Shown: positions 35,301-48,236, counted from the stretch's first letter. The stretch: DNA of 64,000 nucleotides from Juglans regia (GCF_001411555.2 NC_049907.1:37563482-37627481); one strand, 5' to 3'. Notes: generated by a model not told the origin, from the letters alone. Translations and numbers: made by a program.

Positions 35301-36330
35301 TAAATGGGCCTAATGTCACCGATTTGCCCAACTTATGGAATCCACCACCGACAGATTGAGCCCCCCACACCCCTAACGCAATATTTCACACGTCGCTCTA
35401 CAGCCGTTTTCACATGCAAGTACGTAAACCAACGAAGTGGTACGAACAGATTTAGAGGCCACCGATGTATCGTACGCTCGATCCCTATGCACCCAGCTGA
35501 ACCGGTACTCCAAAGCAGCCGCAAGCTCCATTATGACATGTACACGACTTGTAATCAAGAGTCAAGACAGACAGGCATGCACGCGCCACCTGCATCACCT
35601 GCATATATGCAGGGCGCAGGCACCAGCCCATGGGCCATGCCCGTCCATGCCTAAATTCAGTACGCATTTTCATGGACGATCATCAATTGATGTAGAAGCT
35701 TATCCAATTACGTACCCGATCACGCATGAACATTAGATTTCTACGTTGAGTACTGTGGATACCCTCCCAGAGAATATACAGTACGGAGTCCTGATGACAT
35801 GACTCACGTGTGTATCATATTTTAAGTGATTTATCCATAAAATTATTTAAAATGTCTTACATGATCAGTTAATATGATTTCAAAAAAAAGAAGATGTAGC
35901 TAGCCGAAGAATATAATATAATATTGCTCATTATCTAATTATATGTGAACAATTTGGTGAATATCTAATAGGGATAACCATATATATCCTTTGCCATTTT
36001 AAATACATTTATTTAGGCATAATATTTTTGGAAGGGTTGCTATATAATTAGGTGAATTTGAATCAGGAGGGGTAAGTAATGTCTGGATTGCATGCACCTT
36101 GACAGCTACCAGTCTCATTATTCTTGTCATAAATTATTTCGTCGAAATAAGAGTTTATCTTATATGTAGTATAGTATATATGTACCTTGAATGGTACTAG
36201 ATGTACTCATCTTATTACTTATTATCAAGTTATTACTTATTATCAAGTTTAGGCTCGTGACCCGGGCCTTGTCATCTAGCCTAGCTAGTTCTCTAGGTCT
36301 TAGACCTTTAAGGATTCTTCAAATTTTTAG
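35301..36330. other. Gene-free region with a GC-richer patch
   Basis: 35300-35760 has balanced composition and open frames on both strands but no recognisable protein. The rest is AT-rich. An 18-bp tandem duplication (TTATTACTTATTATCAAG) is at about 36211-36248. Confidence 0.3.
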
Positions 36331-36512
36331 AATTTATCGTCTCATTTCATCTAATTATTATAATTTTTTAAATTTTTATTAAAAATAAAATAAAAAATTT
36401 AATTTTTTTAAATTTTGAAATAAAAATAATATTAAAAAAATATATTCTAACAATATTTTATTTAACTTTTAACTTTTATTTAAACTCATCTGTAAAAACA
36501 AACGAGACCAAA
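36331..36512. repeat. AT-rich MITE of the GTTTGGATAGTGAG family
   Basis: TATCGTCTCATTTCATCTAA to AACTCATCTGTAAAAACAAA, with the shared ATAAAAATAATATTAAAAAA core. Confidence 0.6.
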
Positions 36513-36918
36513 TCTGGAGAAGGTTTTATCCGTTGAGCGGTACTACTCTGCAGCCTGAGTAACTCCGCTCCATTTGACTGCCAGGCCATTTTGGATTTTT
36601 TTTTTTCATATTTAAATATTTTCAAAAAATAAAAAAATACATCAATATATTAAAATTCAATTTCTTAATCATTAAGTGAAAAATATTTTAAAAAATAAAT
36701 AAATATATAAACGGTCAAAATGAATAGTTAAAGTGAAAAGGCAAACTAATATTTTCCTTATCCAATTAGATGAGGGGGTGTATAATTTACATTAATGTTG
36801 CTCGTTGGCAACGGCAACCAGCTGATCACAGACAGATCACAAGCATGCATAGTAGAATGATCCGTACTGTACTATGGAGATTATTTGTTTGAAATTTTAG
36901 CTATCTTTTATACATATA

Positions 36919-36949
<31 letters not shown>

Positions 36950-37133
36950 GAGTAATAACACTATCATGTATAAGTACAAATTTCATGTAATCTCTATATA
37001 AAAAAATAAGTCTTACTAAAAAATAATAGATTTTTTTATATTTTTCAAATGGGATCTATTTTTTACAAAGTGACTGCGTGTAACTTGTTTATTTAAGACT
37101 TAAATAAATAATTTATATATAGATGTATGTATT

Positions 37134-37167
<34 letters not shown>

Positions 37168-38300
37168 GTTATTCCATGGGAGCTGAGGCTTGGTAGGTGG
37201 TCAGTTTGATTTGACCTAGAGGGCATTACCGATCGATGGAATCGTAAGAGTCCCACGAGAATGCAGCCAACCTGGAATTATGCCATAAATCGTGGCTTCT
37301 GTTCCTTGTAGAGCGGATTGAGTTCTTGACTTTTGCCTCCTTTTAAGATATCCACGTACAATTATCTTTGCATTCCTACCATGTTAAGGATTTCTAAGAT
37401 AATTTTGAGTACTGATCATCTAAAACTGACAGATAAATACTGCATTAAAGTGAGCTGATCTACACATATTATTTACTCATCGATTTAATTTACACACACG
37501 CACACGACGTCATAGCTATAGCTTCTTCCCACAAATTAGAGGTATTCAATATTTTTGAACGCTCCAGAGACGAATTAATAGTTTGATTTGTCAGTGACGA
37601 TCGATGGCAAATGTGGATTGGTTGCAGTGCTATAATCTGCTCGCTAAATCCAAATCATCCGTGAACAAGTCATGCTAATTAAGCCAAATTAAACTTCAAT
37701 AATGAGACAAAAGTCCGTGACATTCTGAGTTAGACCTGATTGCCATCACAAAAATCATATTAACAATCATGGTAATTTTCTGCCTTTTTTTTTTTTTTCG
37801 GTTTGAATTTGTTTAAGTATGACTAACATTTTTTAATGGACCTCATATCAACATATATCATCAAAAGCCAAATCGAATCCATGCATCATAATTACTAATT
37901 TCATTTTATTCATAAAAAAAAAAATATATATATTTTTTGTTTCATGTCATTAGTTCTTTTTCTTTATTAGAAGAATGTAAACTATCAAACTAATTAATTT
38001 GTGTTTCGCAATTATGTGCATTTTAAATTATCAAAATTAAAAGTCTCACTATTTAATCATTGATGCATGACTGACAAATAATATTTTCATACAATTTATT
38101 ATCATTGAGATCATGAATGAAGCATATCTAAAAGTTAGTGACACGACATAATTTTAACAGTCAAATTACATAAATCAAGCTAGCTTTATTGTGCCATATT
38201 GGAACGAGCTATAGACTCTTAAGGATCATAAGATTCTTTTGCTTTCTAATATCATGAGAATGATAATATATATACTCAACTCATTCTCTCAAATTCTTTT
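36513..38300. other. Gene-free AT-rich region
   Basis: Contains (AT)n tracts at 36903-36948 and 37139-37167, a MITE-like repeat at 36949-37100 related to the one at 28585, and otherwise unstructured AT-rich DNA. Confidence 0.4.
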
Positions 38301-38309
38301 GAAGTTGTT

Positions 38310-38938
38310 TGTATGTTTAAGTGGAGGTGGAGGAATTCTGAGGGATGCGAAGGGACACATGATTTTTGCATTTGTTAGATATTATGGTATAAGTTCAAAC
38401 AATATTGCTGAGATCCAAACCCTCTCAGATGGTCTTACTTTATGTGCACAGAGGAATATAACCCACATTGAAATTGAAATTGATACTAAGCTTGTAGTTA
38501 ATTGGTGGGAAAATGATAAGTTAAGTCCCTTGGAGGAATCAGATGTACACATATAGATTAGCCAAGCTAGACTTTGGTGGTCAAGAGACAATATTTGAGA
38601 ATAATAATAGCCTTCCGAAAGACATTTTGGAAGCTATTCGACTGGATCAAGCTGGTTTACATGTAATCTGACATAGATAAAATATTTTATGTAGGTTATT
38701 TTAGATTTAGTTGAATTTTTCAGGTATGTATTCTATTTTGCTTTTGATTTATATGCTTATTTTAGTATATTGTATTGTATAGTGGTTGAGTTATTCTATA
38801 TTTTATTTTGATACCTGGATTTGGATTTTATGATTATATGTAACCCTAGGTGTCCGGTTGTAATCATGATATTCCTCCGCCATAAGTGATCAGGATTATC
38901 AATAAAATTGGAGTATTATTACTTCTTAAAAAAAAATT
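38310..38938 (+). mobile_element. 5'-truncated LINE tail with RNase H remnant
   Basis: RNase H domain pieces: GGGGILRDAKGHMIFAF, then AEIQTLSDGL and TKLVVNWW (38320-38560). A 3' UTR follows, carrying the conserved TATTCCTCCGCCATAAGTGA and ATCAATAAAATTGG shared with the LINE tails near 48.98 and 53.46 kb, and a short poly(A) at about 38928-38937. Most of the element is missing. Confidence 0.8.
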
Positions 38939-39662
38939 TCAAAGTTTTATAAGATTGTTTAAAAAACTCCCTTACAAATCCTTAAGCTACAACTTTAAAT
39001 ATTGAAATCTCACCACAAAATCCACTCTTATTTGGGAATATAAGATTAGATTAACCAAATTAGCTTATCATGTGTGGGGAAGAAAATCATAAACAAAAAT
39101 TCCCATTATTCAATGGCGTTGGTTAATAATGTCAAAGGCCGATCGATGGGGTCAACAACTCCCTTGGTGAGTTCAAAAAGGCTTCTTGAAGGTGCAAAAT
39201 CATTGTCAATGCACATCATGCTTTTCATAAAGAAAACAACCAACCCCCATTTGTCCTTCTCACTTTCTTAATGATGGTGATAAGATACCTTCATTAGAAT
39301 CACTATTTTAAACTTTAAAAAAGAAAAGAAAAGAAAAAGGAATCAAAGAAGAACATACCTAGCTACCTAGCATTCTATGCTAAATTAGGTCCATCATTAT
39401 TTTGAAACGCTGGAAAATAATGAACCTCTAACTTCTTCTAATGACAATATTAGCGGCAAGATTACTTTGATGCTTTTCTTTGTCGGGAGATCTTTGCCTA
39501 ATTTTCTATGATACGTATAATGTCTTTGGTGGATCATGAAAGGTTGCCTAATTTTAAAAAAATAAATGGACTATCTCGCTCGAGAGGAAAAGTTCCATCA
39601 ATCTAGCTAGCTATCTTGTCTTTAATTAATATCTACGTACGCGCGTGATATATATATTAAAG
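38939..39662. other. Gene-free region
   Basis: No gene or repeat border could be supported; a short open frame at 39074-39271 has no family resemblance. Confidence 0.3.
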
Positions 39663-39848
39663 TCTGGTTTGGATAGTGAAATTATCTCAATTCATCTAAT
39701 CATTATAATTTTTTTAAATTTTGAAACAAAATAAATAAACAATTAAATATTTTCAAATCCCGAAATAAAAACAATTTTAACAATATTTTATTCAACTAAT
39801 TTTAACTTTCATCTCATCTGATCATTTCAACTCACTATCCAAACCAGA
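39663..39848. mobile_element. Best-preserved copy of the AT-rich MITE family
   Basis: TCTGGTTTGGATAGTGA at the left and TCACTATCCAAACCAGA at the right form perfect terminal inverted repeats of about 17 bp (with CATCTCATC-type motifs just inside), bounding a 186-bp AT-rich element. This copy defines the ends of the family seen throughout 17-40 kb. The transposon superfamily is not fixed because no clear target duplication is visible. Confidence 0.75.
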
Positions 39849-41012
39849 TCTAAGTCATCACTAATCCAGCTAGCTATATATATATATCTGCCTATTACTT
39901 AAAAGCATCTATAAGTATATTTTTCATTACTGTTCATCAACTGTAATAAACAGTAAATTATTATTATTATTATTTTTTTCGCATATCCTATTATTATTCA
40001 TCAATAATATGATGAACAGTAATGAACTGTAAAGAGTTTTTTTTTTTTTTTGTCCGTGTGGATGCCAATGTGGGAAGTAATACCGCAATCGTGCGTAGGG
40101 AATGAGAGAGAGGAAGAAAGAAAAAGTGGAAAAAAATGTTGATTTTTGAGTTTTAAATGAACAATAAAGAAGCTATTTTTTTTTCTTCGCATGTTTTTTT
40201 CGCATATCTTATTACTGTTTATTATATCATACACTAAAAATCAACTTTAATTTATAAAATATTAATTTTTCATCATTAAATAAATGATGAAATTTTACTG
40301 TACATTTTTAAGAGAAAAAAACTATCTAATTAATTTAAATTTTTAATATAATTTAAATTTCATAATAAATGATGAACATAAATAAATAATAATTTTATTC
40401 TTATACATTAGACTATTTTAATATTCGAAATTACACTTTATTTTTTTCTTCAATTTGACAGATGTGGCAAACGTGCTTTTTTTTATCAATTAGAAAATCT
40501 TACACCATACAAGATTTTACACAAGTACCACTAATTTCAAAGTAACCAAGTTTGATCAAATGGTAAAAATTTAAATACTGATTTAAATTAATTTAAAATA
40601 GATAATTAACATATAAATACCATATCATAAATAAATTATCAAATTTATTTTATAAAATACTAATATTTCATCATTAAATAAATGATCAACTTTTGTTAAA
40701 TATTTTTAAAAAAGTATAACTATATAAATAATTAGAGTTTTAACATAATTTAAATATGATAATATTCTTAATTAACTAAAGAGAATTGCTACTACTAACG
40801 AAAAAGTAGTCCGAAAATATGTCTTGAATATATATTTCATTTTTTTATTTTTATTTTCTTTTATTTTCATGTATTTTTTTAATCATCATAAATATTTTTA
40901 AAAAAATAAAAAATTTACAACATCATTAAAAAAATACTTCCTCAATCACTAGATAAAAAAAAAAATAAGAAAGAAAATTAGGCAAACGTCCCTTGGACGT
41001 TGCCTACTGCTA

Positions 41013-41067
<55 letters not shown>

Positions 41068-42287
41068 GTCTAACCAGAGCAAGAGTACTCTATTCACAAG
41101 AAAGCAAATGTATTTGGGAGTGTCAATTATCAAAAGTTAGCAATATCGGACGGTTCTGCAGAATATCAATTATTCGACACCACTTACACACACACACACA
41201 CACAATATACATACATATATTTGTTCAAGGATCCCATGATTTGTCTTGCTTTCGTCTTCGATCTGTCCTTCTATTTCCTTCCTCAATATCATTTGTATTT
41301 CCAATTATATTAATTATTTGTTAGGAAATAAAAAATCATCTTTGACTTTGAGATCAGCTGAAATAATATTAATGTGATAACCATGTAATTAAATTAATGT
41401 ATCTAACTATACAAAAAGTTATCATATATAAGAATATTGTATGGCACACATAATTTGTTATGAATTAATAATATATAGTGATCATACGCCAATTAATAAT
41501 TACTTTAAGGGTGCAAATTAAATGTATAAATTAACCAAACAAGTTGATCAGTACGTACAATAATTATTGCATTCTAGAATCTGTTTGTATATATCAATGG
41601 AATTAAAACGTACGTACGTACGCATGCAGTACTACTCAGCTTCCTTGGAAAGAAAATTAAAAAACTTGTAAATTTGCACATGAATAACAATGGAGATCAG
41701 GTGCTTTTCCGGGAAAATTGATTTTCTAAGAGGAGTTTTAAAATAAGATATCATATAATGGAAAACAACGTACCTCCTGTTGCTAGTATCAGAAAACGTT
41801 CCCAAAAACCCGAGGGATATAAAAGATTTTGGTAACCAGGGCTTACGAAGAAGGTTGGTTTAATTAGTAGATTGAATTAAAACGTATGTTGGGCCCAGTG
41901 TGATCTCAAGCCCTACCTCTAACAACTGAAGTCCGGCCCAATTAGTTGGGCCATGATTTGGTCCCTCTTTAGGCTATACATGTATACTAATTATTAAGTT
42001 GATAGTTTTTTTTTTCCTCTCACTTTCAAAGTTTCTCATTTCTAATACATATCATATATAACATGAATTAACTGCCATTCAGGATGGTAATATATATATG
42101 CATGGAATATTAATGGAATGAATCGTATATGTATCAAACTAGCCAAAGCATGGTATTCACAAGTACTCTCTCTAATTGCATTGATCTCATGATTTGAGCT
42201 TATAGCCTTAATGAAAAAACGCAAAAAGTCATCCTACACAGAAGCCTCACACTCTGCACACTACTTAAAAATATGTGATTTTATTTT
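39849..42287. other. Gene-free AT-rich region 3' of the SEO pseudogene
   Basis: Contains a palindromic patch with ACTGTTCATCAACTG and GATGAACAGTAATGAACTG (39930-40030), a long (AT)n tract at 41013-41065, a short (CA)n at 41189-41203, and a CGTACGTACGTACG run near 41611. No gene is recognisable. Confidence 0.4.
41013..41065. repeat. (AT)n microsatellite
   Basis: An uninterrupted TA/AT dinucleotide run of about 50 bp. Confidence 0.97.
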
Positions 42288-42467
42288 TTTATACTCATAT
42301 TTCATATTTGGGAGAGGTGTTGACGCATAATCTTGGCATGGTGTTTTTTGATACTATATTCGAAGCCATTCCCATTCATAGACCTTTTCCATTCTTCAAA
42401 CTCATTCACGACCATTTCAATTATTGTCTCGTGACTAGTGAGTATCACTTTAGATTCTTTGTTCAGT

Positions 42468-42637
42468 AGAAAGATTTAATTGTAAGCAATTTTGCTTACT
42501 AATATGTACATTCATTCAATATGATTGGTTAGAAAGTAGATTTTATTGAAAACAATGCTAATTTGAATTTAGAATATAAAGACAACAACATTAATACGCA
42601 GATTGATACGCAAACTTATTTGTACATAATAAAACTC
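42468..42637 (-). mobile_element. Mutator-like MITE (copy A) in the last SEO coding region
   Basis: A 170-bp element homologous along its length to 46007-46175 but in opposite orientation. The flanks are TTGTTCAGT (42459-42467) and TTGCTCAGC (42638-42646), seven of nine bases alike, fitting an old 9-bp duplication. Ignoring the insert and one flank copy leaves the SEO frame continuous (VLSK then ESKVIL). Confidence 0.8.
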
Positions 42638-42744
42638 TTGCTCAGCACAGCCCATCCATTTTCATTCTTGTAGGACAATAACTTTTGAATTTCCTCAGTC
42701 ACAGCGTCCCGCCCGCGTACTGCTATCTTCTTGTCAGTCTTGAT

Positions 42745-43305
42745 TAGGGGTGTCAAATTGTGTTAACGGGTCGTGTTCGTGTCGTGTCAAGATATGTATA
42801 TTATACTATATAGGTCAACCCTAACCCGATCCGTTAAGCTTATCGTGTCAAAATCTCAAACCTTAACACGATCCAATAACATAACGGGTCGTGTCGTGTC
42901 AACCCGTTTTGACCTATTTATGTAAATGGATTGAAACAAACCCAAAATTAACTTCTTTAATCTGGTTAAGTTTAGCATAATTTTATATAAATGTTAAAAT
43001 CATAATATCTATAAAAAAATATAAAACTAACTACAAGTCCAAAATTACAATCTAAACAATAAAAATATTGAAATTAAAATCCCAACAATTTTATTTTTTA
43101 GGTATAAGGGTATAATTGTAATTTTAACTTTCTTAACAGGTCATAACGGGTCATAACGAGTTGACCCGTTATCAACCCGTTAAGCTATCGTGTTGTAACG
43201 GGTCAACCCGTTTTGACCCGAATCCGTTAAAGGTAAATTTTAATCTATTTTTATCGTGTCGTGTTCGTGTTGGGTTAATAAGTCGTGTTACATATTGACA
43301 CCCTA
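42745..43305. mobile_element. hAT MITE in an SEO coding exon
   Basis: Termini TAGGGGTGTCAA and TTGACACCCTA, flanked by a perfect 8-bp GTCTTGAT (42737-42744 and 43306-43313). 561 bp, non-coding, with many copies of ACGGGTC and GACCCGTT near both ends (subterminal repeats). In the host exon FFIKT precedes it and IKTDKKIAV continues after it, so it split the SEO coding sequence. Confidence 0.92.
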
Positions 43306-43888
43306 GTCTTGATGAAGAAAAAGCTTTCAACTTTGCTCCAAAAACGCCCTAGGATGCTGAGGTCGTCCTCCCCTTTGTTGTCCTTTCCTACACAAAACAA
43401 CTCTATTGGAATCCCCGCCTTCTTTATGATCGGATCTTTAGCCAAGGCAGTTGCTTTCTTAGCAAATCTCTGGATCCACTCTGTCTTTTCCTCCATAGAA
43501 GAAAATGTACGTGTCCTCTTTGATCTGATTAATGAATAAGATATATTAATATTAGGTAACTACAAAAAATCTTTTCAGCCTCTTTAGTGAAAGGAAAGGC
43601 CTTTGCTCCCCAGACCCAAATCATGTGGAGTGCATTGGGGTGTTCCACTTTCCCTTGTGAGTTCAATACCACCACCATAAGGCGCTTATTCTGAAAATTC
43701 CAATCCTTCGAAATGAACTTGATGCCTAGTAGTATTGGTGAAAAGTACTTCACTATGTACCACTTCATCTCAAGCCTCAGCTTTTCAAATTTTGTGTAGA
43801 TCGTCTGTCCACCCATCCACAATTGGGATCCACATAATTTTATACTGGTCCTCCTCCTTTATTTCATCATAAATTGGTTTCAAAATCG

Positions 43889-44026
43889 CACTACAAGAAA
43901 ACTGCTTATTTGTGGCCAGTTAATTTCAGCAAAATGATTATTTACAGCTAAAATGACTATATTTTGGTCACAAATAGTCTTTTCGTTGCAATTAAATGGT
44001 CACAAAAGTCCATTTTTCTTGTAGTG
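43889..44026. mobile_element. CACTA MITE in an SEO coding exon
   Basis: A 138-bp element with 13-bp perfect inverted ends CACTACAAGAAAA and TTTTCTTGTAGTG. The flanking 3-bp TCG and TCA match at two of three bases. Internally it has GGTCACAAATAG and GCAATTAAATGGTCACAAA motifs like CACTA subterminal DNA. It interrupts the SEO exon after LDISIDEIL. Confidence 0.9.
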
Positions 44027-44224
44027 TCAAGATCTCGTCAATGGAAATGTCCAGACCCGAAATTAACAGCAAAATATTCCTTTTCTTCATCACGTTGATG
44101 TTTACCTGTTAATTATGCAACAATTAAATTCACCGACTGTAGTGATCTGTATGTAAGGTCTGGGCTCGAAACAGTACTTTTCATTTCAACTACTACTGTG
44201 CCACACATTTCATTTACGTACTAG

Positions 44225-44520
44225 CTTCACGGTTATAAAAAGATTATATAAAAATAATCTCACAAATTGATATAATTTTATGTGATCTGTTAGATTTACT
44301 TTACAATAAAAATAATTTTATAATTTGACGAATCATATCAAGTACTCAAGAGAAATGATATGGACACAAAATAATTCTACAGAAGTAAATCCACAAACTG
44401 ACGTGATTTCATATGATATGTCAGATTTACTTTACAATAAGTAGTTTTAGAATCGAACGTGCCACATCAAGCCACATAAATTTATGAGTTTACTTTTATA
44501 TATAAAAACTCTTTGTGGTT
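44225..44520. repeat. Two tandem ~130-bp related units in an SEO intron
   Basis: Units with CACAAATTGATATAATTTTA, GTTAGATTTACTTTACAATAA and CATATCAAG occur at about 44268-44346 and again at 44394-44474 with substitutions. It looks like a tandem or nested short repeat in the intron between exons 5 and 6. Confidence 0.55.
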
Positions 44521-46006
44521 AAAACGTTTCTGGTATCTTAAATTAAGAACACTGATCATCGTAATATCCACACAACTTTGTATAAAATGGAGAAATGTCG
44601 AGTCTATAGAGTACTATATATATGCTTTATCTTGAATTTGTCAAATCAGTTTTTCACTCAAGTACTAATTATTGGCACGGTAAATCGCAGCTTAACATAT
44701 ATGAAGTTAGTTGACGTATTTAAAATAATAAATTTAGGACGAAGATCAGTACTAGAATTGCTAATTGACCTCAGTTTTTGTATAACCATCATGAATTAGT
44801 GGCTGCACATCAGTATCCTCCAGGAAGATCAACGTCCTGAGAAGATCCACGATTCCAGAAGGTGCTAGTGATCAGAGTCTCGCGAGTTTCCTATAAGCCT
44901 CCATTTGGCCTGCAGGGAACATGAATATGAATCTATAGTCAACCTAGTCGCTCATATTTACGACATTTAGCATATTGCATGCGCGCGCTACGTACACGGG
45001 TTCAAGGTAGCATGCATTTTTATAATATTGAAAGCGTCCCAGTAGCTAACCTATTCGAATATGGCAGATCAGTTTCTGCGCGCTTCCGTAGGAACTTGAG
45101 GGTGATGTCGATTTTCTGACGCAAAAGCGATAGTTCCTGCAGTTTGTTTCTCCTGAAACCACGATCATCAATTGCATCAGAATAAAGAAACAACTAATAT
45201 TGTATATATTGCACGTCAAGGTAAAAAACTTACTCATCACCACTGATGTAATAAAGCATCTGAGTCGTCCAGGCTACAATTGTTATGATAACCCAATAGA
45301 CATCCACTGGGATACGGCACATGGCAGCTGACAATTTCGTTACATAGGCCTCTGTATCGTAAAGGTAGATACAATATTTAGAATATAGTTTCTCCAACTC
45401 TAAGATTATCAACTCGTTGACTTCCAATGTGCTCTTGATCAGATCGTCAAGCTCAACTATGGCATCCTTGAATTTCTGAAGGCTTAAGTGCTTTGAGATA
45501 GCGGGTGCTCGTTTCAGGATCCCCACTGAAGTAGCGAGTTGGTTTGTTGAGTTAAGATCGACAAGCAGCCAGAACTCCCCATACTACATAGCAAAGGCTG
45601 CAAGTGTCATCACTGCCTTGGCACTCCATGAATACTTTGAGAGTTTGTTAAGTATTGACATTGTTGTTCTGTGCGCAATTTCCTCCTCCGGCGCATTGCA
45701 TGCCATCTGACGTACATCGTACAATATTACGCATGTTTTATCTTGAAACGTCACATTTATCTTACTCCTAACTGATGCCACAAACCATGCACGAAAAAGA
45801 AAAGTTGGCTATGGCCCAACTTGTATATATTTACCTGGCAGGAAAGCGTTTCGAGTATTCACAACGGAGAAGTGAAGCTGGCATTGGGTACCTTTTTCTC
45901 GAGGTTCTCCTGATCTTGTGATTTGGTACCCTTTAATGAGTCATAAGTCAATGTATATCGACGAGAAAATGCGCACCATGGAGAAATTAAAACAAATAAA
46001 AATAAG

Positions 46007-46175
46007 AGTTTTGTTATGTACAAGCAAGTTTGCTTAACGATCTTCGTACTAATATTGTTGCCTTCATATTCTAAATTCAAATTAGTACTGTTTTCAATAA
46101 AATATACTTTCTGACTAATCATATTGAATGAATGCGCGTATTAGTGCGCATAATCGTTTACAATTAGAATTTTCC
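46007..46175 (+). mobile_element. Mutator-like MITE (copy B) in SEO intron 1
   Basis: 169 bp, flanked by a perfect 9-bp TAAAAATAA (45998-46006 and 46176-46184). Homologous and inverted relative to copy A at 42468-42637 (shared GTTATGTACAA, ATATTCTAAATTCAAATTAG, ATCATATTGAATGAATG). Confidence 0.85.
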
Positions 46176-46197
46176 TAAAAATAAACATTCATGTGAT

Positions 46198-46690
46198 CAC
46201 TACAAGAAACATGGTCTTTCCTGGCGCTTAAATTCGCTGCAAATAACTCTAAAAATCACTGCAAATACTTATTTGCAGCGATTTATGTTGCGCCGGACTT
46301 TCGTCGCAATTGTAGAGTCTTTTAAAAGATTAGCCAGCGAAATACAAAATTCGTCGCCAAAAATTTTTATTTACAGCGATTTTTTTCGCTGCTAATATTA
46401 TTAATTTTGCTGCAAATAACGTTGGGATTTCAATCTCGTTTCACTGCAAAAAAGTATGTGCAGCGTTTTTTTATTGTCGCAAAAGCACAAAATATCGCCG
46501 TAAATATCTTGATATTATTTGCATTGTGTTCAAAAATCGCCGTGAATAATATTATTTGCAACGGTTAAAATCACCGCAAATAAGATTGTCTATTTTTCAG
46601 CGAGTAAGTGTCACTGCAAAAGATTATTTGCGACGATATGTAGTCGCCGCAAATAGTTTTATATGACATGTCAATTATTTAACCTTATAT
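46198..46690. mobile_element. CACTA-end remnant in SEO intron 1
   Basis: Starts with CACTACAAGAAAC and continues with dense, mutually inverted subterminal motifs (TCGCTGCAAATAA, ATTTGCAGCGA, CACTGCAAA, TTTGCGACGA). No matching right terminus is found nearby, so this is one end of a truncated element. Confidence 0.65.
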
Positions 46691-47889
46691 ATAAAAAAAC
46701 TAACTCCATATTCAATGTACATCTATATATGTTTTTTGTGATCTTGATCCGATATAATAAATGTGAAACATGGATGCTAAATAAAAATTAATCTCTCTGG
46801 CGCCATTTCAAGGTCGCGGTCGACTTGGCTCAAGATCATGCATGTTTTTTGATCTAGGAATTAACGGTTATGAAATCTTCCTAAAAAAAAAAAGACAATG
46901 GTGTGTGGCAGAAACATATATATATGCATACCCTCACAAGATTATCATGAACAATATGGCTGGTACGCTTGAGAATGTTTTCGACGACAACGAAAAGAGA
47001 GTCGACATCAAACTTTTCGTGGCCAGCACCATGACCATTTGTAGGATTAACTAGATTTTTTTTTTTTTTTAAGCAGCTTAGCCGAATCTTTATTGATTAT
47101 TGACCCTCACTTTAGGCAGAGGAAAATCATATATACAACCCATATATCAAATAAATACTACCCAACCAATTGACACCACCAATAACAAATAAACCCAGCC
47201 TAGCTAACAACAACGTAAAAATGGAAGACCCAACCTATCAATTCTCAACAATCCTCTAACTGGCATGGGAAGAGCAAAAACATCAAACCAGGACTCAAAA
47301 GTCCCTACTGCACCCAACCTGGAAAGGCTATCAATCAATAGGTTTCTTTCTCTTATAAAAACATGCTTCACCAAAAAAATGATAGATGAAAGAATATTCT
47401 GGACTTCCTCCCAAAACTCTTCTAAATACCAGGTACCACAATCTGTCTTTTTCAGCCAATTAACAATGATCATCGAGTCCAATTCTACTTCCAACCTCTT
47501 GATTCCCATCATTTTGACACTAGATTTATCCCAACCCTCCTTATCTTATCATCCACCGAGAGTGAATATTCATAGCCATCCACATGTTAATTGAAATCTT
47601 CTTCGGAAGAGCTGGATGCCAAATCCATGATGCCCACTGTCTTTTAGGATGCTTGACCCGCAATGCCTCCCAGGCAGACTTAGTGGAAAAATTTCCATCC
47701 GGACTTTCTGTCCAAACAAGCAATCCTTCTCTTCTTTCATACTACCAAGCTGTTGTATAATCTCAACCATTTTTCCTCTCCCTACCAGTCCACTGATCAA
47801 ACTCCTCATTCCACCCTTGAGCCAATTTACACTCCTTTATCAAAACAACTGAACCAGATCTTTCCGGTACAGAATCTCAAACCATCACC

Positions 47890-48236
47890 GGGACTGGTAG
47901 GGATTTTAAACCATCGCCAGGACAGAATCTTTCTGCGATTTAGTTTCTTTTTGTGACAGAAATTAATCGCTGGGAAAAGGATTTCCCAGCATTTAAAAAC
48001 TGAATCCTACCTTTTTTTACAGTGATTATGGTGGTATGTAGCGGCGACTTATTTTTGCCGTGAAAAAAAAATTTGCCGGCGATTGTTTCGTTCCGTTGGA
48101 GTAGATCTAAAGTAGGACTTTAATACTAGTGATTATGCAGCGAATTTGAAATTGCTGGTATAGATATTTAACAGCGATTTAATATGTTTTCCCAGCGAAA
48201 ATAGAGCGTTGGTAAAGCTATTTCCCCTTGTAGTGA
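47890..48236. mobile_element. CACTA-end remnant inside the LINE
   Basis: Ends with CCCCTTGTAGTG at 48236, the terminal motif of a CACTA element, preceded by subterminal motifs (TTCCCAGCGAAAATAG, GTAGCGGCGACTT, GCCGGCGATTG). The left terminus is not recognisable. It lies between the RT rear part and zf-RVT of the LINE, interrupting it. Confidence 0.6.

Noticed and set aside
46198..48236. A single 2-kb CACTA element bounded by CACTACAAG and CTTGTAGTG
   Set aside because: The flanking triplets differ (GAT versus ACG), and the right end lies inside a LINE that itself was inserted into an exon; the interior would have to include the SEO exon.
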